DNA from: Nymphaea colorata
Taxonomy: Eukaryota; Streptophyta; Magnoliopsida; Nymphaeales; Nymphaeaceae
Assembly: GCF_008831285.2 (NCBI RefSeq)
Contig: NC_045142.1
Coordinates: forward strand, 15,627,354 to 15,691,353
DNA: 64,000 nt
Direction: 5' to 3'
Part shown: positions 43,590 through 58,193 of the stretch, piece after piece
Layout: each line of letters starts with the position of its first letter
Position numbering within the stretch: position 1 is the first letter of the stretch
Position numbers and translations under genes: made by a program
Notes under the pieces: generated by a model
What the model saw: only the letters and a program-made list of their open reading frames with translations
The model's database searches: none
What the model was told of the DNA's origin: nothing

Positions 43590-46250
43590 GAGTTCTGCTT
43601 CCATGATATTTACAAATTTGAGTACTATTCTTGAGTTAAATGATTCGAATTTTAAAAGTAAGAAAAGAAAGATTGTTAAGGAAGTTGCAGTTGATCAGTC
43701 ATCCATTAATAAACATAAGAAGCATGAGGAAAGCCAATAAGACTACTTGTTTTGTAAGGGTGAAGGTCATATGAAGAAGGATTGGGCTAAGTTTCACGCA
43801 TGACGTGAAAGAAAAGGTACACTTCTCACTTTGGTTTATTCTGAGGTTAATTTAACTTCATTACTCAGAAACACTTGGTGGGTAAATTCGAGTGCTACTG
43901 CACTACTCACATAAGTGTGTCTATGCAAGGCTGCATAAATTATCGAACGCCAAATGATGCTGAAAAATTTATCTATGTGGGCGATGGCAAAAAGGCAAAT
44001 GTTGAAGCCATAACATATTTTCGGTTATTGTTACAGACTGGTTGTTATTTGAATTTGATAGAAACTTATGTGGTACTGTCTTTTAGACGGAATTTGGTTT
44101 CTATTTCCTTAGTAGACAAATTTGGTTATTATTGTTTATTTGGAGATAATAAATTTAAGTTGTTTCTGTAGTCAAATTTGATAGTCACTGGTTCTTTATC
44201 TGGTAGCGATAACCTCTATCTGCTTAATACGGTTGCTTCATATCATGAAACCGTGCATGTTACGTCTAGTGGTACTAAAAGAAAATTTGCCAATGAGAAT
44301 TCTGCTATGTTATGGCATAGGCGCTTAGGACATATCTATGAAAAGAGAATAAAAAAGCTTATGTCGAATGGAATTCTTGAGTCCCTTGATTTTGCGGACT
44401 TTAATGTTTGCATTGAAAGTATAAAAGAAAAACAAACAAACATTAAGGGGTTATAAGTTTTATAATCCAACCAGCAAGTCTTTCTTTGAAACTGGAAATG
44501 CCCATTTGTTTGAGGATATTGATTTTTGGGGAGGTGATCAGGTTATAAGCATTGTCTTTGAAGAGGAACTTGAGTCCACTCATACGGATGTTGTAAGCAA
44601 TAGTCAGATATTCATTCATGCCATTGTTCTATCAACATAATCAGAAGAAGACAATGATGTCGATCTCCGTACTAAAGAACAAACTCAACAACCTCAAGAA
44701 AATCAAGTAGATGTGCAACTGAGGAGATCCACTAGAGAGAGGAGAAATACAATTTCAAATGATTTTGTCTATCTCCAAGAACATGATGTTGATATGGGCT
44801 TAATGGAAAATGATCCTATTAACTTCCAGCAAGCGATAAAGAGTTCTAAATCTCATAAGTGGATAGATGCCATGAATGAAGAAATAAAATCCATGATGGA
44901 TAATGACATATGAGACATTGTTCCATTATCTGAAGGTGTGAAACTCATTGGCTGTAAATGGATTTTGAGACTAAGAGGGATTAATTATAAAACATCTAAT
45001 GGTATAAGGCACGTCTTGTCGCAAAGGGCTTTACTTAAAAGAAAGACATTGATTATACAGAGACTTTCTCTCCAGTTTCATTGAAAGACTCTTTCAGGAC
45101 TATAATGGTACATGTGGTTCATTTTGACTTAGAGCTGCATTAGATGGATGTAAAGATTGCGTTTCTAAATAGAGAGATTGATGAAACAATATATATGGTG
45201 CAACCAGACAACTTTGTTTCAGGAGATGCAAAGAAAATGGTCTGCAAACTTAAGAAATCCATTTATGGGCGAAAGCAAGCTTCTCGTCAGTGGTATTACA
45301 AATTTCATCAAGTTATAGTTTCATTTGGTTTCAAAACTAATATGGTTGATGAATGTGTATACCAAAAGTTCAGTGAGGGTAAATTTATCTTTCTGGTTTT
45401 ATATGTCGATGATATATTGCTGGCAAGTAATGATGTAGGCACATTGCATGAAACTAAGAAATTTTTGTCAACAAAGTTTGACATGAAAAATCTTGGTGAT
45501 GCATCTTTTGTATCGATGATCCAAATATTTCAAGATCGTTCTCGGGATATTCTTGGATTATCACAAAAGGCCTACATTGATAAAGTGCTTCAGTAATATG
45601 ACATGAATGATTGTAAACTAGGAGATACTCTAGTTGCTAGAGGAGACAAGTTTAGTTTCAAACAATACCCTAAAAGTGAAATCGAATCTAAGGAAATGGA
45701 AATGATTCCCTATTTGTCTGCTGTGGGAAGCCTTATGTATGCTCAGGTTTGTACTCGTCCAGATATTGCATTTATCGTTGGAATATTAGGTAGATACTTA
45801 AGTAATCCTGGTATGGATCATTGGAAAACAACCAAAAAGGTATTGATGTACTTAGAAAGAACAAAAGATGTTATGCACACATACAAGAAGTCAGATCAGT
45901 TGGAGATCATTGGGTATTCAGATTCTGACTTTGCTGGGTGCCAATAAAGTAGCATAGCATGTTACGAGACATCCAATCATGCTTTATGGTTGCATAAATT
46001 TTGTCACGGGGCTACGCATTGTGAATGGTGTATAAAGACCACTAAAGTTATTGTGTGACAATAATTCAGTAGTCACGTACTCTAATAACAGCCAAAGTTT
46101 GTTAAAGTCGAAGCACATTGACATTAAGTTTTTTTGCTGTTAAAGAGAGGATACAGATTGGTCAAGTGTCTTTAGAGCATATTGGGACAAACTCTATGAT
46201 TGCGGATCCGCTTACCAAGGGCTTAACACCTAAGGTCTTTCACTAACATG
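43590..46250 (+). pseudogene. Copia gag-pol relic with deleted gag and integrase core
   Basis: Gag is reduced to its first residues (ILELNDSNFK, about 43,630) joined to the region just before a zinc knuckle (CKGEGHMKKDWAK, about 43,750-43,795; the last Cys is Trp). The protease-like WWVNSSATA follows, with Asn at the catalytic Asp position. An integrase HHCC finger (WHRRLGH) follows, but the DDE core is absent: the frame passes from ESIKEKQTN to FYNPTSKSFFETGNA at about 44,450. Reverse transcriptase is fairly complete (MDVKIAFLNREIDE, then LYVDDILLASND at about 45,400). RNase H starts DSDFAGC (about 45,925) and stops. A later segment keeps SKHIDIKFF and ADPLTKGL. Several stops interrupt it. 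Confidence 0.9.
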
Positions 46251-46686
46251 TTCGTATGGGGGTGTTATCCTTGTATGATGTGCTGGTTTAGTGGGAGTTT
46301 GTATTTTGTTTGCTCTTATGTATGAATACATATTCAGTTTTCTGCAGAATACAGTTTAAATTTCTTTGGTTCCATTCTGTGTTTATGTTTTTGATATCCA
46401 TAAGGATTTAAATTTGAACTAGTTGAGAATAGACATGTTGTAATCACATTACATATAATTCTCATGCTATACATCCATATCAGATCTATGTCATTGATTG
46501 TGTTAACATTTGTGATCATTGAAGGTCTAGCTAAATTTAATATAGTGAAAGCCGCTTTGGTCTTGTGTTGATATGATCATGGACGAGATTGGTGAAAATG
46601 ACATTTAATAAGATAACAGTAATGAGCTCTTAAGGTTTTATGTAATGTCTGAATATATAAAGACATATTTGGACCAAGTGGGAGAT

Positions 46687-47150
46687 TGTAAGGATCATTT
46701 GGTGGGCCGACATATGTTTGTAAGGAATTTCAGACATTATGGCTGTCTTAATGTAAATTTTCGCTTAAGTGATTGCATTTTGGGATATTATGTTATTTTA
46801 TATGGTATGAGGTAATTTTGTAATGTATGGATACCTGTACGTAATTATGGACTCTTTGATGAGTTGAATCCGTAATTGTCCATAATATAAAATGGTAGTG
46901 GTCCCTGGGGTCGTGCGAATGGTTGGGTGAAATGTTGGTTTCATAGGGTTGTCTCTTCTCCATTTGAAAGAGACCGCACTTGCGCCACACAGACCCTGGA
47001 AGATCCTACCGCAATCTACCATCCGTGCAGTTCGGATGGATTCAGGTACGCTTTCGCTTCAGTTAAGTGTTGTTTCAATGATTTAGCATGAGCATGATCC
47101 TATTTAGAGCATATTCGTTTTTGTTTATGCATGAGGGAAATCTCCCATCA
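46687..47150 (+). repeat. 3-prime LTR of the deleted copia element
   Basis: A 464-bp partner of 41028-41492, starting TGTAAGGATCATTTGGTGGG and ending TCTCCCATCA. It is followed by the duplication TAACA. Confidence 0.92.
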
Positions 47151-49899
47151 TAACATTCTTCCTTTTTTCCCCATTCCCCATGTTAGGGCATCGACATTGA
47201 CATTTAAAGGAGCTACCTCCGTCACAGTAGGGAACAATTCAGTGACTGCATGTCCACCCCTCTGCAAGTAGCCTCCAGCGGCACTATCCTCCTCTTGCAA
47301 GGTATGTGGTGATCTCTCTCTCTCTCTCTCTCTCTCTCCGCACAGTGGTGGTGGAGCCTGTGGGATGTCTATCACGGCACGGTGGTGGGGGAGCCAGTAG
47401 GATCCCTGTCCCAACATGATGGTGGGGGAGCTTGTTGAGGAACACCTGATTGGAGGATAATCACTGCAAAAAATTTCGTATGCCAAAATACTTGGGGAGA
47501 TTGTTTGTTAGCCCTTTTTTTTTTGCTCTATCATAGCTTGCATCAAAGGTGATTAACTCTAATAACATGGTAAGAGTCATATTTTGCATATATTGTGGTT
47601 AGATTGGGTGTTTTGAATTATGATCTCATATGCACTTCAATGTTATCATGTTGTCAAGGATTTTGGTCTCTTTAAGTTGTTCATTCAAGTTGCTAGTAAT
47701 AGAATTTTGGGTTATCTGAGCGAAAAACCAGTCTTCTTGACGTTGCAATTAGATGTCGTACCTATTCATTCCATGTTTAGGATTTTCTTGTTTAGTTTAG
47801 GAATTCATGCATTCTACGTTATGAAATCTGAACTCTCGGGCATAATAAGTTTAAGTTATAATTGATTTTTCTACACCATTAGTTTTATGAGTCTACAAAT
47901 ATTAACGTCGTACCCCAGATTTGGGGTATGTTTCTTATCTACTTATGTTAGCCTTACGCCTTGTTTGGATCAAAGGGAAAGGAGGGAAAGGAAAGAACAA
48001 TCAATCATTTGTTTGGTTGAAAAACTTGCTTGGTTGTAAAGGGAGGGAAAGAAAAGGGAGAAAATGGAAAGGATGCTCTAATGTAAATCTAATCCCTCCA
48101 AATGAAAGAAAAGACTTATCGCTTTCTACCATATATGCCCTTTCTTTCTCTCTGTGCATGCATGAACAAGGTTTTGCATGATAGCAGCATTTTTTTTTCG
48201 ATCCAGAGTCTCTTTTTACCACCGTTCAAGTAAACCATCACAACAAAAAAATTTCTTTAGGTTCATCTTTCTTATATTCTCTGTCTATCTTGTTACCACC
48301 ATTCAGGAGCCCCCTTCCCCTTTTCCATCATATGGTGCAGGGGTATTATTATAAAATAATATAAATCTTATCCTTTCATTTCTTTTATATAGACTAAACA
48401 AACATGATTTTACTCATTCATTTCTTTCCAAACAAGCTTTACAATCACCCCTTTCCTTTCCTTTCCCTTTCATTCCCATTCCCTTCCTTTTTTTTCTTTT
48501 CCTTTTCACCCCTCCCTTTCCTTCCATTTCCATCCATCCAAACAAAGCGTTAGGGGATATTTGATGGCAATGGAGCAAGGCAGAGCAGCATGCTTACATT
48601 TCTTTTGATAATGGATGTGTCAAACACCGTCCGTAGAATAGCATGGATAGGATGGATGTCGGAAGAGAGGATTTATATATCTCCCCTGTCTTGCACTGTT
48701 CTGTGGTGACCCACGAAACATGCTTGTGCAGGATGCTCTCAAGCTCTGCATCCCTCTTTAGGTAGTTAATTCTCATCGCTTTCTCTCTTCCTGTCTTGCT
48801 GCTCATAGTGATGCCACGCTCTGCTCCTCTAGTGCTCCAGCAGCGAACACACATGATCAATCGCCATCTACACTCTCTTTCCTCTCTCTCATCCTCTCCC
48901 GCTACTCACCGTAGCTCAACAAGTTTCAGCTATTTTTCACCATCGCCATTCGTAGCTGCTCTTCACCATCTTCATACGTTGTTGCTCCCAATCTCCATCC
49001 ATGACTACGCTTCATAGTCTACTCTCTCTCAAGCAATCTTCGAATGTTAGGGTTTTAAGAGTAGGGTCAAATATGTTCCCTTCCCCTTGATTATCTCGTC
49101 TCAGTTATTAGTTTTTTTTTTCTTGTAACAAGTACTCTGTTTGACTCGAGATCTGACTATTGTTGAGGTGAGTGTGAATCTCTTTCTCTCTCTTTTGCTT
49201 GTTAGATTTGGGTGGTTTCCATCTTTAGATTTAGATGTAGATTTAGATATCTTCTATGTCTGTAGTCTAGGCAGATTTTAACAATTTACTATGGTCCCTT
49301 CTGCTACATCATTCATTTGGCTTTCTTCTACTACATTGTGCATTTGGGTCTCTTCTCTCTCTCTCTCTCTCTCCATTGTGCGTTATAGTTCTGGCTGCCA
49401 TTCAAATCATTCGTTCTAGGCATCCAAAGTAAGATATCATTTTGTTCTTTGTTTTCTTCTGTTTTTGTTAGTTTGTGTTTATTTTTACCTTGTGAGAAAG
49501 CACCATTTACTAAGAATTGAGCATAACTGCATAAGCTGGGATAAGATTGCTTTAGTTCTTTCTCAAATCATAATTCAGTATAATTCTAATTCAACAATGA
49601 CATCAGAAACAAAATGTGCACTTTCTACTGATTATTTACATCAGAACGGACCTTAAGAAAGACTAATACTTGAAACACAATGATAGTGCATCAAATAAAA
49701 GACTAGGAAGTTTCAAGTAATGGCCAAAACAATTGCATCAATTGTTGTAATGTAGTCATGACACTGTGAATGTCACGACCCAAGTTTTCACACCAAATTT
49801 ATTTTATTATAGATATGATAAAGACGAATGATGAGTCTTAAAAAGTAAATCAAATCCTGAGTAATGACCAAACAAAACATATCCAAAACAGAGAAGGAC

Positions 49900-49900
<1 letters not shown>
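47151..49900. other. Intergenic stretch with a MITE and CT repeats
   Basis: It holds CT microsatellites at about 47,313-47,338 and 49,352-49,372 and the Tourist-like element at 47957-48549. The remainder is AT-rich with pyrimidine-rich patches. No coding feature is recognised on either strand. Confidence 0.6.
47957..48549. mobile_element. Tourist-like (PIF/Harbinger) MITE, 593 bp
   Basis: The terminal inverted repeats are CGCCTTGTTTGGATCAAAGG on the left and CGCTTTGTTTGGATGGATGG in reverse complement of the right end. Both pass into GGGAAAGGAGGGAAAGG-type purine sequence, giving a purine arm and a complementary pyrimidine arm. TTA is duplicated on both sides (47954-47956, 48550-48552), the expected Tourist duplication. 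It has no transposase. Confidence 0.82.
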
Positions 49901-52720
<2,820 letters not shown>

Positions 52721-52824
52721 CAACATTTTGATGCATCATGTCCCAATGATCACATATTGTACTCATTATCTGCATGAATCCATATATTAGCAATGTACAT
52801 ATGCTTATATCCATGTACATTAAT

Positions 52825-52855
<31 letters not shown>

Positions 52856-52969
52856 AACCAAACGATGGCCTATAATTCTGTTACGCTAGATTCCCTTCAT
52901 ATAATTTACTGTCCAAAACATCTGATTTCAAACAACCGTTATGTGCACATATTATCAATTGTAACATAC
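52721..52969. repeat. Duplicated segment, copy B, left part
   Basis: It aligns with the start of copy A (49,900 onward): CAACATTTTGATGCATCATGT, CATATTGTACTCATTATC, then a CA repeat (about 52,828-52,850) where copy A has TA, then AACATCTGATTTCAAA. It is cut at 52969 by the gypsy insertion and resumes at 58194. Confidence 0.82.
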
Positions 52970-53211
52970 TGTTAGCTGCCGGCTAACAAGGGCATGCGAG
53001 AGGGAGGAGAGGAGAGGAGAGAACGAGAGAGAGAAAGGCAAACCCAAAGCATGATTAATTAGGGCAAATCTCAAGCTTAAGTACAAGTAAATACGGGTCC
53101 GGACTGAACCGACTCTTACTGAAATCAGACACATACTGGAAATGTCAAATAACAAAATGTAGTGAAAACAAACTCCTACTGCCCCACGTGATCCCTAAAT
53201 GGATTGTAACA
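52970..53211 (-). repeat. 3-prime LTR of the chromovirus-type element
   Basis: On the plus strand it reads TGTTAGCTGCCGGCTAACA to GGATTGTAACA. It has extra GGAGAGGAGA repeats compared with its partner. One end is a near-perfect palindrome (TGTTAGC, GGCTAACA). Confidence 0.92.
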
Positions 53212-53239
53212 AATACTCCCCCCTTCAATACCACCTTGT

Positions 53240-53975
53240 GCTCAAGGTGTGAAGGATGGAAAACACTGTTGTATGTCCTCTGAGTCTTCCCATGGAGCTG
53301 GTAGCTCCTCCTTCGTGAGCCACTCAATCAGCCACTGGACTCTCCACTTGCCATCCGCTTGAGTCGTCGTACTCCTACTCGATGTAAGGGTTGTATGCCA
53401 GTGGGAATCGCTAAGACAGGGGCTGCTCCAACTTCTCATTCGGTCGGTGGCTTGAGGCACACCTTTAGTTTGGAAACATGAAAGACAGGGTGTATAGTGC
53501 TGCTCGATGGTAACTGCAGTTCGTAGGTGAGAGTAGCGATCCTCTTTAAAATTTTATAAGGACCCACATACCTCGACAAAAACTTAGTTTGTCCTTCCCC
53601 TCGCATTCCTACTAGCCGTTGGGGTGGTCACCTTAGGAAAACCAAATCCCCCTCTCAGAACTGAAGTGCTCGATGACGACAGTTGTATTGAATCACCATG
53701 TGATTTCGTGACAGTTGTATTGAATCACCATGTGATTTCGTGCTGCCACCAGGTATTCCTTTAGTTCCTTAAGAATCACATCCCAACACCTCAACTGCGT
53801 ATCAACAAACCCATCTCGTGTTGTTCCCAACTAGTACCTGCAAATGGTAGGAGGAGGGCACCCATAAACAACCTCAAAAGGGGTGGTGTTCGTGGATGTA
53901 TGCCAACTAGTATTGTAAGCAAACACTACCCATGATAGATAGTTGGCCCAGGTTTTGGGACGCTGCCCCACAAAG
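53240..53975 (-). pseudogene. Integrase C-terminal region with chromodomain, frameshifted
   Basis: Minus-strand fragments include FAYNTSWHTSTNTTPFEVVYG and PVFHVSKLK, the usual gypsy integrase tail. These are followed by WRVQWLIEWLTKEELPAPWED and QCFPSF (about 53,250-53,390), which match the chromodomain pattern of chromoviruses. Chromodomains steer insertion to marked chromatin in that family. A 32-bp tandem duplication (units starting 53679 and 53711) and several stops destroy the frame. Confidence 0.78.
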
Positions 53976-53977
53976 CA

Positions 53978-55951
53978 TCACAAATAACTCTCAAGTCTTC
54001 GGTTTACTACCTCGGTCTGCTCATATGTTTGTGGATGATATGCGGTACTCATCTTAAGCTGCGTCCCCTGTAGTTTGAAGTACTCCTGCCAAAAAGCACT
54101 AAGGAAAACTGAGTCACTGTCACTTACAATGGAACGTGGCATACCATGAAGCTTCCCCACTTGCTCCTGAAAGGTCTGCGCTACTGTTTTGGTAGAAAAG
54201 GGGTGTGCGAGGGCTATGAACTGTGCATATTTCGAGAGCCTGTCTACCACCACCAATATAACAGATTTTCCCCGAGAGCAGGGTAATCCTTTGATGAAAT
54301 CCATGGATATATCTTCCCAAATTTGCTCGGGAACAGGAAGGGGCTGCAAGAATCCAGCGAGTCGTGTGGTCTCATAATTATTACGTTGACATATATCACA
54401 TTGCTGCACATAATCCCGCATGATGTGCTTCATTCCCAGCCAGAAAAACGCCATCCTTAGACGCTGATAAGTCCCTTCTACTCCTTCATAGTCTACACTC
54501 TTGGAGTCATGAAAATGTGAGATTAAAGTACCTGGCAAGGCTGTCTCAGTCAGAATAAATACACGGCCGCAGAAGTAGAGGTAAGGAGGGAACCATTTGT
54601 AGTCGTATCATCTTGTAGGATCCTGTAACAGGTCGGTTCATATCCTTTGCACTGACGCTGCTGACTGGTGAGCGTGCTGAATGTCTATACAAATATTGCA
54701 CTGAATGGCCGATAAGGTCCAAAATCCATGCCCATCTTGGACCTGTCGAGAGAGCCCGTCTGTGGCCGGGTTTTCTTTCTCCCTGCAATGCCGAATCTCA
54801 AAATCAAACCTGAGCAGCTTTATCACCCAACGCTGCACTGCAGGTACCAATGTTTTTTGTTGTAGATAGTAACATGGACTATGGTGGTCCGTGAGCACCA
54901 CAAATGTCTTGCCCGACAAATAATGTCACCATCTAAGAACCGTCAATACCATAGCGATGAGTTCATGCTTGTAGGCTGATTTGTTGCTGAACGTGGGTCC
55001 CATGGGGCGACTGAAAAACACTATCAAATGTCGGTCTTGGTTCAAAACTGCGCCCACCCCTATCTCGGATGTGTCTGTCTCTACTTCAAATGACATAGTG
55101 AAGTCGGGCATGCGTAGGACCGGCACTGACATGATGGCCTCTTTGAGTTTGGCAAATGATTCCTTGGCTTGGTCAGTCCATCGAAATTGATCCTTTTTTG
55201 TGAGGTATGTCAAGGGTGTTGCGATACTTCCAAAGTTGCACATGAACTTACGGTAATACCCCGCCAATCCTAGAAACCCATGTAGTTCTCTTACCGATTG
55301 AGGAATGGCCCAATTACACACTGCCAGTACTTTATCCTCTTCCATCTTCACGCTACCCTTGCCAATCACGTGGCCGAGGTAAGTGACTTCACTCATTCCG
55401 AATGAATACTTGGGGAGTATGGCATGAAGGGAGTGTTGTCGTAACGTAGATAGCACCATCCGTAGACGATCTAAATGTGTCTCTTCATCTGCACTAAAGA
55501 CAAGGATGTCATCAAAGAAGACCAGTACAAACCTATGTAGATGTGGTCAGTTATCGTTCATGAGGGACTGGAACACCGCAGAAGCGTTCGTGATGCCGAA
55601 CGACATCACTCGAAATTCATAATGCCCATTCGGGGTTAAAAAAGCTGTTTTAGGAACATCCTGTGGTGCGATCCGTATCTGATGATACCCGACACGAAGA
55701 TCCAGCTTAAAAAATAGGGCTGCACCCCTGAGTTCATCAAGGAGGTCTTCCATGATAGGGATGGGATAGCGATCATTCACTGTTATAGCATTCAAAGTGC
55801 GGTAGTCTACACAAAACAGCCAATTGCCATCTTTCTTGCAAACCAGGAGGGCAGGAGACGCAAACGGGATGCGACTAGGCTGTATAATTTCCCGTTCCAA
55901 CATTTCTTGCATCAATCGAGTTAAGGCATCACGTTGGGTCAGGTTATACAT
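53978..55951 (-). pseudogene. Chromovirus pol relic: reverse transcriptase, RNase H, integrase core
   Basis: In order on the minus strand: reverse transcriptase with LFCVDYRTLNAIT and LDLRVGYHQIRIAPQD (55,547-55,951), a stop, then [14 protein letters not shown] (about 55,480-55,530). Then come YLGHVIGKGSVKMEEDKV and FLGLAGYYRKFM. The RNase H region has VETDTSEIGVGAVL and LTDHHSPCYYL, split by frame changes near 54,920 and 54,640. The integrase has CDICQRNNYET, MDFIKGLPCS, a second Asp in VSDSDSVF (the family usually has SDRD) and the catalytic Glu in EQTEVVNRR. All domains can be traced but not read through. Confidence 0.92.
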
Positions 55952-57882
55952 GTATGGTCTCCTCTTTTGGCCCTGGGTGAAGCTCTATGTGGTGGTCATA
56001 GGCGCGTGAAGGAGGTAATCCGTGAGGGACATAAAACACATCTGGAAATTCCTCCAGCAAGGCAGGTAGTTGCGCACCCGTGAGGGTGGGGCCTGACCTC
56101 TCTTCCCCCATGGCACTGGTCAAGAGTAGCACGTATGAATCTGCCGCTCCATGTAACATTTTGGAGGTGGCGGTCTCTTGGACTAGTTGTCTTGGAGTAG
56201 CCGACAGGGTTAGGCGCCTCCCATCCGGTTGTGTAAAGTGCTTTTTCATGTTAACGAAGTTCCACACAACCTCGCCCAACCCTTTCAACCAGTGGATGCC
56301 CAGGATTAGGTCTGCCCTGACCATTGCTAGTGTATATAGCTGTACCGAAAACCCATGGTCTTGTATCTCCAGTTTCTCGTCGGTGCACAACCCTTTACAT
56401 TTTAAGGTACTTCCATCTCCCACGACCACATCAAATGCTGGCTTATGGTCGATTTCACACCCGAGGGCTCCAGCGGATTTCTCACAGATGAAGTTATGCA
56501 TGGAGCTGGTATCCACTAGTACACTGACCTTTCGACCTCGGAGTCGGCCCTCCACTTGCATCAACTGCGGTACTTCATGTCCCAACAAGGCATGGAGGGA
56601 TATTTCGGGTGACTGAGCGAGCTCCTCTTCATGTTGTCCCCGTTCGCCAAGAGTCTCCGCCAGGGCATCGTCCCCTTCTTCCTCAACTAAGTACATGTGC
56701 AGTCGTCTATAGGTGTGGCCCGACGTCCATGGTTGATCACAATGGAAGCAAATATTTTGATGCCATTTTTCACGTACCTGTTCCGGAGTAAGGCGATGAA
56801 TAACAAGGCGGTTTGCTGGTTTGCCTATGTTCGCCCGGCTTGGTGGTACTTTCGAACTCGTAGCGGCTACACCTTGAGGATGAACCACGACCGCCCCTTG
56901 CCCGAGGCTCTGATATTGCTGCTGCTTCCCCTCCACCATACGAGCTATCGCAAAACAATCATGCAAATTGAGGGTTCGCATGCCTTGCACCTCAATACGG
57001 ATCTCGTCCTTGAGTCCACCGACAAAGGCACCAATCAAAGCTTCCATTGGCCATCCCCGAACCATATTGCTAAGTTCTTCGGAATGCTCTTGGTAGTCAA
57101 TGACCAACCCCGTCTAACATATTTTGGAGAGCTCCTAGTTGTAGTCAACATACGTTGAAGGTTTGAAATGTGCCATGGTTGTGATCAAGGTCCTCCAGTT
57201 TGGCCGTTCGTGTTGGGCTATCAGCCATCGGTACCAACAAATTACTTTCTCGTCGAAGTTCATGGCAGCATGAGCCATTTTCATTGTCTCCAAGATCCCA
57301 TGGCACTCGAAGAACTGCTCGGCCTTAAAATATCTAGTTATGAGAATCTTCTCCGTTGAATCGAGGAAAGACGATCTTGGCAGGCTTGAAGCGCACCGGG
57401 TCGGTACCCCCATAAAAACCAGTAGATGAGTTAGGGAAGAACCCCGTAGGGGCATCGAGTCGGCTGTTGCTATGGCTGGGATGGGTTTCGCTGTTCATGC
57501 CACCAAAAACGGAGTTCAGCATATCAGCGGGCAAAACGCTGCTGGTGGGCATGGCCGACCCGAATGACCCAACGGCGATGATTGGCAGTGTACACTGATC
57601 TTGACCGGGCTCGACTGCGTTGGGCACGCGGAGGGAGCCTAGTGGCATGTGTGCTGGCGAGCTGGTGGGGACCGCATGCGCTGGTGAGCGGTTGCTCGAG
57701 TGTGGGTCGCTGAACAGAGTGCTGCCAAGGGCGGGAGCTTGCTGCAGCAGATCGCGAAAACTTGCCACTATGGTGGTGTGAAGATGAGCCTCGGCTTGCG
57801 CTTGTTCCATGGTCTGCAGCCGCTGGTTCACTTCGATGATCGTCTCTTTCGTCCAGGCGCGATGCGCTTCTACCGCTGCCAA
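55944..57882 (-). pseudogene. Chromovirus gag and protease relic
   Basis: Gag runs from about 57,882 in two overlapping frames (RFKPAKIVFPRFNGED, then ERPNWRTLITTM and VGGLKDEIRIEVQGM). A CCHC-like knuckle (CFHCDQPWTSGHTYRR; the last Cys is Tyr) lies at about 56,705-56,752. The protease motif reads VLVDTSSMHNFI (about 56,495-56,530), where the family has D-S/T-G; the Gly is replaced by Ser, which should abolish activity. The frame continues to the start of the reverse transcriptase region (LPPSRAYDHHIEL). Confidence 0.88.
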
Positions 57883-57951
57883 GGCGGCGTTGTTGAAAGA
57901 AGGGGTGTGTCTTGATCGTCGGACGTCGGCGGCGGTGGCGCGGCCATTCTG

Positions 57952-57964
57952 GGCTCTGATACCA
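57952..57964 (-). other. Primer-binding site of the chromovirus-type element
   Basis: The plus strand GGCTCTGATACCA is the complement of TGGTATCAGAGCC and lies two bases from the LTR at 57967. Confidence 0.92.
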
Positions 57965-57966
57965 TT

Positions 57967-58193
57967 TGTTAGCCGCCGGCTAACAAGGGCGTGCCAGAGG
58001 GAGGAGAGAACGAGAGAGCGAAAGGCAAACCCAAAGCATGATTAATTAGGGCAAATCTCATGCTTAAGTACAAATATGGTTTGGACTGAACCGACTCTTA
58101 CTGAAATCAGATCCATACTAGAAATGTCAGATAACAAAATGTAGTGGAAACAAACTCCTACTGCCCAACGCGATCCCTAAATGGATCGTAACA
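57967..58193 (-). repeat. 5-prime LTR of the chromovirus-type element
   Basis: A 227-bp partner of 52970-53211. One end is the perfect palindrome TGTTAGCCGCCGGCTAACA, and the other ends GATCGTAACA, followed by the CATAC duplication. Confidence 0.92.

Larger units (their letters stand above)
41028..47150 (+). mobile_element. Internally deleted Ty1/copia element, 6,123 bp
   Basis: LTRs of 465 bp (41028-41492) and 464 bp (46687-47150) are flanked by identical 5-bp duplications TAACA (41023-41027, 47151-47155). A Met-tRNA primer site starts at 41495, and AGTGGGAGAT precedes the 3-prime LTR. The LTRs differ at many positions, so it is much older than the copia element in HCC1. Most of gag and the integrase core are missing, and pol carries stops, so it cannot move by itself. 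Confidence 0.93.
52970..58193 (-). mobile_element. Ty3/gypsy chromovirus-type LTR retrotransposon, 5,224 bp
   Basis: Short LTRs (52970-53211, 242 bp; 57967-58193, 227 bp) are flanked by identical duplications CATAC (52965-52969, 58194-58198). A Met-tRNA primer site abuts one LTR, and a purine tract (GGGGGGAGTATT on the element strand) the other. Gag, protease, reverse transcriptase, RNase H and integrase relics follow in gypsy order, with a chromodomain-like end. The LTRs differ by roughly fifteen substitutions plus small indels. The insertion splits copy B of the local duplication. Confidence 0.94.
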
